Shown here piece after piece: positions 46,464 to 51,965 of a DNA stretch of 51,965 nucleotides. The DNA is from Anaerolineae bacterium (GTDB taxonomy: Bacteria; Chloroflexota; Anaerolineae; Aggregatilineales; Phototrophicaceae). The position numbers and the translations under genes are program-made. Location of the stretch: positions 1-51,965 of the forward strand of contig JAHDWN010000023.1 of NCBI GenBank assembly GCA_023382675.1. The letters are read 5' to 3'. Position 1 is the first letter of the stretch. Every line of letters begins with the position of its first letter. The notes under the pieces are model-generated. The model searched no databases. It was not told the DNA's origin and saw only the letters and a program-made list of their open reading frames with translations.

Positions 46464-46483
46464 CATCATCCGTGTGCAGCGAG

Positions 46484-47158
46484 TCACGGGCCGCGATCGA
46501 TCACGACCCAGAATGCACGCATAACATCCGTCCCCTCGTTGGATAGGCGGTGCGGCGTTGTCGAGTCGAAGATGACGCTGTCGCCGGGTTTCAGTGTGTG
46601 GCGCTCGCCGCCGACTTCGAGCGTGAGCACCCCGGCGAGAATCAGACCGAATTCCCGCCCGCCGTGTTCCGACATCGTTTCGCCCGACGATGCGCCAGGG
46701 CGGTATTGAATCTCCAGAAACTGGATGTCTTTCTCCTCTGTCGCTGTCAGCCGTTCCCAACGAACGCCGCGATTCAGTTCAATCGCCAACCGTGACGCTA
46801 GCGTGACGACCGGTGATTTCAACCCTGGCTGAGCCAGCAGGACAATGCCACTCCCGTAGTCGGCGCGCAGTTCGCTCGCCGTTTTATCCGCCAGCATGAT
46901 CGGGGCGGTCAGACGTTCTTGTTCTGATTCCTGGTCGGGAAAGAAGTAGTTGAGGGAAATAGACAACGCTTCTGCGATGTTGTAGAGCGTGGTGACGGAC
47001 GGATTGGCGCGATTATTCTCGATCTGGCTGAGCATACTTGGGCTGACGTTCGCTTTCGCCGCCAGCGCACGCAAACTCATACGCTGGCTTTGCCGGGCAG
47101 CGCGGATCTTTTTGCCAATGTCCAATCCATTTTCGTTGCTCGTCATTGTCTGGTTCAA
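46484..47158 (-). CDS. XRE-family regulator with C-terminal cupin domain
   Basis: 224 residues. HTH_3 at about 15-70: GKKIRAARQSQRMSLRALAA then NVSPSMLSQIENNRANPSVT. Cupin_2 at about 145-220: PGASSGETMSEHGGREFGLI and GDSVIFDSTTPHRL. Such regulators sense small metabolites such as amino acids or amines through the cupin pocket. It is divergent from the 47388-51190 gene set, with 229 bp between; a palindrome in that gap is a candidate operator. It converges on dhaL. Confidence 0.92.
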   Translation of the reverse strand: MNQTMTSNENGLDIGKKIRAARQSQRMSLRALAAKANVSPSMLSQIENNRANPSVTTLYNIAEALSISLNYFFPDQESEQERLTAPIMLADKTASELRADYGSGIVLLAQPGLKSPVVTLASRLAIELNRGVRWERLTATEEKDIQFLEIQYRPGASSGETMSEHGGREFGLILAGVLTLEVGGERHTLKPGDSVIFDSTTPHRLSNEGTDVMRAFWVVIDRGP

Positions 47159-47239
47159 CTTTCGTCGTGTTTCATGACATTGTACAGGGCAGCCAGATTT
47201 GGGAGCAAATTCCCCAAAAGTATCATGCCGTCCTCATCT

Positions 47240-47262
47240 AGTGTTTGATATAATTAAACACT
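47240..47262. promoter_or_regulatory. Candidate operator/promoter of the divergent XRE-dehydrogenase region
   Basis: AGTGTTT (47240-47246) and AAACACT (47256-47262) form a perfect inverted repeat around GATATAATT, which itself includes TATAAT (47249-47254). The right half-site recurs as ATTAAACACC at 47349-47358, 30 nt before the dehydrogenase start. The arrangement fits an operator overlapping a -10 box. Confidence 0.5.
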
Positions 47263-47387
47263 GGCGCTGCTATCTGGTTTCGACACCACAATTTTCCTCG
47301 TATTTCAAGGTGTACCAAGTGCGTGCGCGCGACCGGATGTTCAGTTATATTAAACACCTTAGCGTTTCTATTATATGAGGAATCGAT

Positions 47388-48269
47388 ATGGCGTCATTAG
47401 GATTTGTCGGGTTGGGCATGATGGGCAGCCGCATGGTGCAGCGACTGCTGGAGGCCGATCACGAGGTGATCGGGCACAACCGCACTCGCGATAAAGCCGA
47501 AGCCCTGATCGAGCAGGGGATGCGCTGGGCAGAGACGCCGCGCGCCGTCGCCGAGGCTGCCGACGTGATCTTCTCCAACGTGAGCGATAACCGCGCGCTC
47601 GAAGCGATCATGCACGGCGGGGACGGCATCCTGGCCGGGCTGAGCGCGGGCAAGGTTTACGTGGTCATGAGCACCAACAGTCCCGGCCTGATTCGCGATC
47701 TGGCGGCGCAGGTGGAAGCTTTGGGCGCGAAAATGCTGGATGCGCCGGTCTCCGGCAGCAAGCTCACGCTTGAAATGGGCAAATTGACGGTCATTGTGGC
47801 CGGCGATCAGGCAGCCTACGAGCAAGTACTGCCGACCTTGCACGTGATCGGGCCGACGGTGATGCACGTGGGCGCGAGCGGGCAGGCCATGGCGATGAAG
47901 ATTGCCATCAATATCAGCATTGTCACGCAGGTGATCTCGTTGGCCGAGGGTGTGCTGCTGGCTGAGAAGTCGGGCGTGCCGCGCGCGCAGGCGGTCGATG
48001 TCATGCTGAACAGCGCCATCGCGTCGCCCGCGCTGAAATATCGCGGGCCGTTTGTCGCCGCGATGCCCGCAGAAGCCTGGTTCGATGTCGGCATGGCCCA
48101 GAAGGACATTCTGCTGGCCGTCGATCTGGCGCGTGAACTGGGCGTTAACGCGCCGACGACGGCTGTCGCTGCCGATCTGCTGGCGCGGGCGAAGGCAATG
48201 AACCTCGGCGACAAGGATTTTGCCGTCGTCGTTCAAGTGCTTGAGCATCTTTCCGCCGCGCGTCCATGA
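47388..48269 (+). CDS. NAD(P)-dependent beta-hydroxyacid dehydrogenase (3-HIBADH/GlxR family)
   Basis: 293 residues, normal length. Rossmann start GFVGLGMMGSRM, substrate loop DAPVSGSKLTLEMGKLTVIV, and the catalytic Lys171 in GQAMAMKIAINI. The family reduces or oxidises 3-hydroxyisobutyrate, tartronate semialdehyde, succinate semialdehyde and similar. GAGG lies 7 nt before the ATG. First of four co-directional genes with a bicupin, amidohydrolase and cupin. The substrate is not determined; a tartronate-semialdehyde-type role would fit a ureide/glyoxylate pathway. Confidence 0.9.
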   Translation: MASLGFVGLGMMGSRMVQRLLEADHEVIGHNRTRDKAEALIEQGMRWAETPRAVAEAADVIFSNVSDNRALEAIMHGGDGILAGLSAGKVYVVMSTNSPGLIRDLAAQVEALGAKMLDAPVSGSKLTLEMGKLTVIVAGDQAAYEQVLPTLHVIGPTVMHVGASGQAMAMKIAINISIVTQVISLAEGVLLAEKSGVPRAQAVDVMLNSAIASPALKYRGPFVAAMPAEAWFDVGMAQKDILLAVDLARELGVNAPTTAVAADLLARAKAMNLGDKDFAVVVQVLEHLSAARP

Positions 48270-48293
48270 CGCTTGTCCGAATGGAGTCGAAAT

Positions 48294-49142
48294 ATGCACT
48301 TCGTTTCAACGATTGACCTGGCGAACGCCGCCACGCCCGAGGACTACCGGGGGCACAGCCGTGACTTTCGGCGCGCGACCTATGTCGATCACACGCGCGG
48401 ATCGGTTCACATGGGCACGGGTATTTGCGCATTAGGAGCCGACGGCGGCATTGACCCGCATGTCCACGCCTTCGAAGAGACGTTTTACGTCCTGGAAGGG
48501 CAGCTCATTTTGCTGCTTGAGGATCAAGCCTTCACGCTCGTTGCCGGGCACTTCGGGCTGATCCCAACGGGCACGCGGCATGGCTGGCGCTGTGCAGGCA
48601 ATCAGCCTGCGCGCTGGCTGGAAAATCAATCGCCGCAGCCGCGCCCACTCGCTTATGGGCGCGATACCTTCTTCGTCAGCGGTGACGTGCCGGTGACCGC
48701 GCCCGCGCCTGACTCGTCGGCGGCTGGCCTGGGCCATTTTGACGAGGCGCAGCTTCCCCGCCCCGGCGAACCCGCGCAGATGGAAGGCTTCAACCCGACC
48801 ACCGGCGTCGCGATCAAGATGTTCGTGGATCGCTCGTCCGGCGCGATTCATCAATCGCTGTTTCTGATCCAGTACATGCCGGGCGCGAAGATCGCACCGC
48901 ACGACCACACGTTTGAAGAGTCGTATTACATCCTGAGCGGCGCAGTCGAAGCGATCTGTGACGGTAAGGTCTACCCCCTGGCCGCGGGTAGTGTAGTTTG
49001 GACGAGCGTCGGCTGTGTTCACAGTTTCGAAAACAAAGGGACGGAGCCGGTGCGCTGGCTGGAAACACAGTCGCCGTTGCCCCCGGCCAAAGAGGTCTTT
49101 CGGTTTGAGCATGAATGGGCGAAATACGCCGGAAACGCATAA
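48294..49142 (+). CDS. Bicupin protein ((S)-ureidoglycine aminohydrolase-like)
   Basis: 282 residues from the ATG at 48294, with GGAG 7 nt upstream; the upstream in-frame TTG is rejected. Two cupin domains: HVHAFEETFYVLEG in the first (about 62-75) and PHDHTFEESYYILSG in the second (about 198-212), both with the HxH...E metal pattern. Duplicated cupins with this spacing include AllE, (S)-ureidoglycine aminohydrolase, but also many of unknown function. The gene lies between a GlxR-like dehydrogenase and an amidohydrolase, which is compatible with ureide catabolism but not proof. Confidence 0.75.
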   Translation: MHFVSTIDLANAATPEDYRGHSRDFRRATYVDHTRGSVHMGTGICALGADGGIDPHVHAFEETFYVLEGQLILLLEDQAFTLVAGHFGLIPTGTRHGWRCAGNQPARWLENQSPQPRPLAYGRDTFFVSGDVPVTAPAPDSSAAGLGHFDEAQLPRPGEPAQMEGFNPTTGVAIKMFVDRSSGAIHQSLFLIQYMPGAKIAPHDHTFEESYYILSGAVEAICDGKVYPLAAGSVVWTSVGCVHSFENKGTEPVRWLETQSPLPPAKEVFRFEHEWAKYAGNA

Positions 49143-49186
49143 GTAATGAGTGATGGGTGATGAGTAACGAGATGATGAGGTGATGC
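49143..49186. repeat. Degenerate short tandem repeat (TGATGAG-like)
   Basis: Just after the bicupin stop, ATGAG, TGATGGG, TGATGAG, TAACGAG, ATGATGAGG and TGATG follow each other. Degenerate low-complexity DNA in the 142-bp gap; no hairpin seen. Confidence 0.5.
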
Positions 49187-49284
49187 GGTTCAGGTGTTGC
49201 GTATTCAATTTCGCGCCAAACATCCGGCGGAACTATCAAATTTGTACGCAGGCAGTATTCGTGAGTGAAGAAGAGAGGTTAGCA

Positions 49285-50625
49285 GTGTCAAAAATCTTGC
49301 TGAAAGACGGCTGTGTTTTGAGCCTTGATTCCAAGGTAGGCAATTTTCATAAGGCCAATGTCCTCATCGACGGCAGCAAGATCGCTGCCGTGGGGCCGAA
49401 CGTCACGGCGGGTGACGCCGAGGTGATCGATGCGTCCGGCATGATCGTCATGCCTGGATTCATCGATACGCACCGGCACACCTGGGAAGGCATTCTGCGC
49501 AACATCGGCACCAACGTGCCGCTGGAAGGCGAGGAGAGCTATCTATCGTTCATTCTCAATACGCTCGCCCCGGCGTATCGCCCGGAAGATGTCTACATTG
49601 GCAATCTGGTTAGCCTGCTGGGCGCGATCAACGCGGGTATCACCACCATCCTCGACTGGTCGCATATTCAGGCCTCGCCCGATCATACCGGCGAAGGCTT
49701 GCGCGCACTCAAAGACTCCGGGATGCGCATCGTCTTCGGCTACGGCCATCCCTGGTGGGGCAACCCGATTCCCGAACACGACGACGAATTCCGCCGGCTG
49801 GCCCGTGATGTGTTCACGTCCAAGGATCAACTGCTCACGCTGGCGCTGGCGAGCATGGGGCCGGAGTTCATGCCCTTTGAAGCCGCTAAAGCGCAGTGGG
49901 AATTGGCCCGTAGTGTCGATGCGCGCATCACCGTCCATGTCGGCGTGGGCACGTTTGGTCAGCATGGCAAGCTGCAAGCCATGAGCGAGGCTGGGCTGCT
50001 CGGCCCGGATACGACCTACATCCACTGCACCACGCTCAACGACACCGAGATCAAGATGATCGTCGATACGGGTGGCACGATCTCGATCTCCGCGCCGGTC
50101 GAAATGATGATGGGGCACGGCATGGTGCCGACGCAGAAATTCCTGGATCGCGGCCTGCGCCCCAGCCTGAGCGTCGATGTGGAAACCAACGTGCCCGGCG
50201 AAATGTTCACGCAGATGCGCACGATCCTGTCGCTCCAGCGCGCGCTGGTGTTTGATCGGGTGCTGGGGGGCGATGGCGGTGCACCGGACTTCCTCAACGC
50301 ACGCGATGCGCTGGAGTTCGCCACTGTGCAGGGCGCGCGTGCCAACGGGCTGGACAGCAAGATCGGCACGCTCACGCCGGGCAAGGAAGCCGACATCATC
50401 ATGCTCAACGCGAATCGCGTTAACGTCATGCCCGTCAACGATCCGATTGGTGCGGTCGTCTGGGGCATGGATACCAGCAATGTCGACACAGTCTTCGTTG
50501 CCGGGCGCGCGCTCAAACGCGGAGGCAAACTGCTCGGTCACGACCTGGAGCAGATTCAGCGCCAGGTCTACGAATCGCGGGATTACGTGGTGGCTAAGTC
50601 CGAGTTCAAGCTGCCGCAGCTCTAG
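49285..50625 (+). CDS. Amidohydrolase family protein (cytosine deaminase/TrzN-like)
   Basis: 446 residues from the GTG at 49285, with AGAGG 6 nt upstream; residues then read SKILLKDGCVLSLDSKVG, the usual N-terminal strand. Metal motif PGFIDTHRHTWEGI, later ligands VHVGVG and YIHCTTLND, catalytic Asp region SVDVETNV, and C-terminal GTLTPGKEADIIMLN. The usual PxSNxxLG segment is replaced by SAPVEMMMGHG. It hydrolyses or deaminates a cyclic or N-containing substrate. Identity not determined; dihydroorotase/allantoinase-type function is less likely because no carboxylated-Lys motif is evident. Confidence 0.82.
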   Translation: MSKILLKDGCVLSLDSKVGNFHKANVLIDGSKIAAVGPNVTAGDAEVIDASGMIVMPGFIDTHRHTWEGILRNIGTNVPLEGEESYLSFILNTLAPAYRPEDVYIGNLVSLLGAINAGITTILDWSHIQASPDHTGEGLRALKDSGMRIVFGYGHPWWGNPIPEHDDEFRRLARDVFTSKDQLLTLALASMGPEFMPFEAAKAQWELARSVDARITVHVGVGTFGQHGKLQAMSEAGLLGPDTTYIHCTTLNDTEIKMIVDTGGTISISAPVEMMMGHGMVPTQKFLDRGLRPSLSVDVETNVPGEMFTQMRTILSLQRALVFDRVLGGDGGAPDFLNARDALEFATVQGARANGLDSKIGTLTPGKEADIIMLNANRVNVMPVNDPIGAVVWGMDTSNVDTVFVAGRALKRGGKLLGHDLEQIQRQVYESRDYVVAKSEFKLPQL

Positions 50626-50692
50626 CAGAATCGTGGTGACGTACAGCCACAAGACAAGCGTGTGCTTGATCTTTTCACGCTGAAGGGGAGGC

Positions 50693-51190
50693 ATGATGCC
50701 GGGCAGACACTATTCGATGCAGGCGGGCGACTGCACTGCGTACTATGTGATCGGTGATATTATTCATATCCGCGTGACGGGCGCGCAGACCAGCGGCGCG
50801 TACTCCGCCGTCGAGGTCGTCAGCCAGCCGGGCGGCGGGCCGTCGTTTTTGCATACCCACGAACCTCAGGAAACCTTCATTGTGTTGGAGGGTGTCTTCG
50901 AGTTGTACGGGCAGGATGAGCAGGGCGACAAATACGCCATCCGCGCGGCGGTTGGGGACACCGTTCAGGTGCCCGCCAACATACCGCATGGATTTAAGAA
51001 TGTGGGGGAAAGCGTCGGGCGGATGCTGCTCATTTACGAGCCTGCCGACCCGATGCTGCGCTTCTTTGCCGAGGTCGGACTGCCTGTCGCGCCTGATGTA
51101 AGCCTGAATGCCGTGCAGGACTCGCGCAGCGGCGACGAGATCCTCGCTATCCTGCGCAAGTACATGACGCTGGTCGAACTGCCGGGCTGA
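50693..51190 (+). CDS. Single-domain cupin protein
   Basis: 165 residues. Cupin motif 1 GGGPSFLHTHEPQETFIVLEG (His, His, Glu ligands near 55-65, Gln preceding Glu) and motif 2 GDTVQVPANIPHGFKN (about 92-107, His103). A C-terminal helical part of about 45 residues follows. GGGGAGG is immediately before the tandem ATGs; the second (50696) has better spacing. Last of the co-directional set after the amidohydrolase. Enzyme or small-molecule binding is possible; function unknown. Confidence 0.82.
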   Translation: MMPGRHYSMQAGDCTAYYVIGDIIHIRVTGAQTSGAYSAVEVVSQPGGGPSFLHTHEPQETFIVLEGVFELYGQDEQGDKYAIRAAVGDTVQVPANIPHGFKNVGESVGRMLLIYEPADPMLRFFAEVGLPVAPDVSLNAVQDSRSGDEILAILRKYMTLVELPG

Positions 51191-51192
51191 GC

Positions 51193-51897
51193 CTACTTCA
51201 GCATCCAACCGCCGTCAACGCGCAGGTTCACGCCCGTCACACCGGAATTTTCCAGAAGGAAGATCACGGCGTTGACCACTTCATCGACCGTCACCAGGCG
51301 ACCGAGTGGGGTGCGCGCGATCGTGGGTTCGAGCGATCCCGCCGGACGCCCCGCCCAGTACGGGCTGTCGCCGACGATGCCGGAATGAACGGCATTGACG
51401 CGGATCGGCGCTAGTTCGATGGCCAGCGTGTGGGTCATGGTCATGACACCGCCGTTGACGGTAGTGATAGTCGTCGAACCGGGATACGGACGATCTTTCG
51501 CCAGGCCGCCAAACATCACAATCGAGCTATCCGGGGGCATCCGTCCGGCAAGCTGGTGGATCACTTCGGTGAAGCCGACGAGTTTGAGCGTCACCAGGCT
51601 CAAGGCGGCGTCGATGTTGTAGTCTTTCACCTTGTTGTCGTCGCGATAGATCGAGACCAGCACCAGCCGGTCGACTGCACCGACGTCTGCCAGCGCGCCG
51701 GCGATGTCGTGCGGGCGGGTGAGATCGAGCGCGATGCCGGTCGTCGCGCCGCCGATTTCGGCTGCGGCCTCATTTGCCCGGTCAGGCTCGCGGCTGCTCA
51801 CGATCACCTGGCGACCCTGTGCCGCGTAGTGCTTCGCGATGCCTTTGCCAAAGACGGATGTCCCGCCAATGATGACGACGGCGTTCTTATCAGGCAT
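51193..51897 (-). CDS. Atypical SDR-fold protein lacking the catalytic Tyr/Lys
   Basis: 234 residues from the ATG at 51897 (AAGGA 8 nt upstream; the TTG two codons earlier is less likely). Rossmann start VVIIGGTSVFGKGIA, then the SDR order of segments to VTGVNLRVDGGWML. Where classical SDRs have YxxxK (YSASKGGV), this has ITTVNGGV: Ile and Asn replace the catalytic Tyr and Lys, and GGLAK stands at the Ser position. Either it is non-catalytic or it uses other groups. It converges on the cupin gene with 2 nt between them. Confidence 0.82.
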   Translation of the reverse strand: MPDKNAVVIIGGTSVFGKGIAKHYAAQGRQVIVSSREPDRANEAAAEIGGATTGIALDLTRPHDIAGALADVGAVDRLVLVSIYRDDNKVKDYNIDAALSLVTLKLVGFTEVIHQLAGRMPPDSSIVMFGGLAKDRPYPGSTTITTVNGGVMTMTHTLAIELAPIRVNAVHSGIVGDSPYWAGRPAGSLEPTIARTPLGRLVTVDEVVNAVIFLLENSGVTGVNLRVDGGWMLK

Positions 51898-51965
51898 GAT
51901 CAAGTTCCTTTGCTGCGTGCTGCTTCCAGAATAAGCGTTAACCGTTCTTCAACTGATTTTCGAGA

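Noticed and set aside
49143-49186. Short repeats considered as a CRISPR or attachment site
   Set aside because: Repeat units are 5-9 nt and degenerate, with no spacers and no integrase or Cas gene nearby.

Overview
The window reads as a chromosomal segment of a bacterium, most likely a Chloroflexota of the Anaerolineae/Phototrophicales kind. This assignment is an inference from high-GC coding sequence, the mix of transporters and catabolic enzymes, and the style of the signal peptides; no rRNA or other marker gene is present to confirm it. It is dense, with 49 supported protein genes mostly in long co-directional runs, and I see no tRNA, rRNA, CRISPR array or insertion sequence.

Layout. (1) 1-1140: 3' part of a thiolase gene cut by the window edge. 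(2) 1200-7390, minus strand: a lasso-peptide biosynthetic cluster. In transcription order it holds a nucleotidyltransferase, a PqqD/RRE protein, a B2 transglutaminase-like leader peptidase, a PRMT-like methyltransferase, an asparagine-synthetase-like cyclase, a 60-residue precursor and an HPr-kinase-like protein. This is the most interesting system here. The precursor aligns in register with the lasso leader motif and predicts a 20-residue core with a Gly1-Asp9 ring. (3) 7560-17328, minus: a nine-gene unit with a complete branched-chain-amino-acid-type ABC importer, a glutamine-synthetase-like ligase, a FluG-like amidohydrolase, a Cys/Met-metabolism PLP enzyme and an M20 peptidase. It is probably a pathway for taking up and degrading an amino compound. 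(4) 17632-25242: an orphan Hcp-like protein, an MgtA-type P-ATPase, a rhomboid protease, a PRC-barrel protein, a two-component system and an HtrA protease. Shared 11-bp-period direct repeats suggest these form one envelope-stress or ion regulon.

(5) 25797-37795: a polyol/sugar locus with a SorC regulator, an ABC importer without ATPase, a small membrane protein, three dehydrogenases, a membrane-anchored beta-propeller and two FGGY kinases. (6) 37938-46463: a second sugar locus with an RpiR regulator, an ABC importer without ATPase, a class II aldolase, an ADP-dependent-type sugar kinase, and divergent dihydroxyacetone-kinase subunits DhaK and DhaL. The enzymes suggest a kinase-aldolase-triose-kinase route. 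(7) 46484-51897: an XRE-cupin regulator divergent from a beta-hydroxyacid dehydrogenase, a bicupin, an amidohydrolase and a cupin, followed by a convergent SDR protein that lacks the catalytic Tyr and Lys. The resemblance to ureide/glyoxylate gene sets is suggestive only.

Regulatory DNA includes two intrinsic terminators, hairpins between the binding-protein and permease genes of both sugar importers, a nested inverted-repeat element at 42025-42176, a perfect RpiR-type palindrome and a candidate XRE operator.
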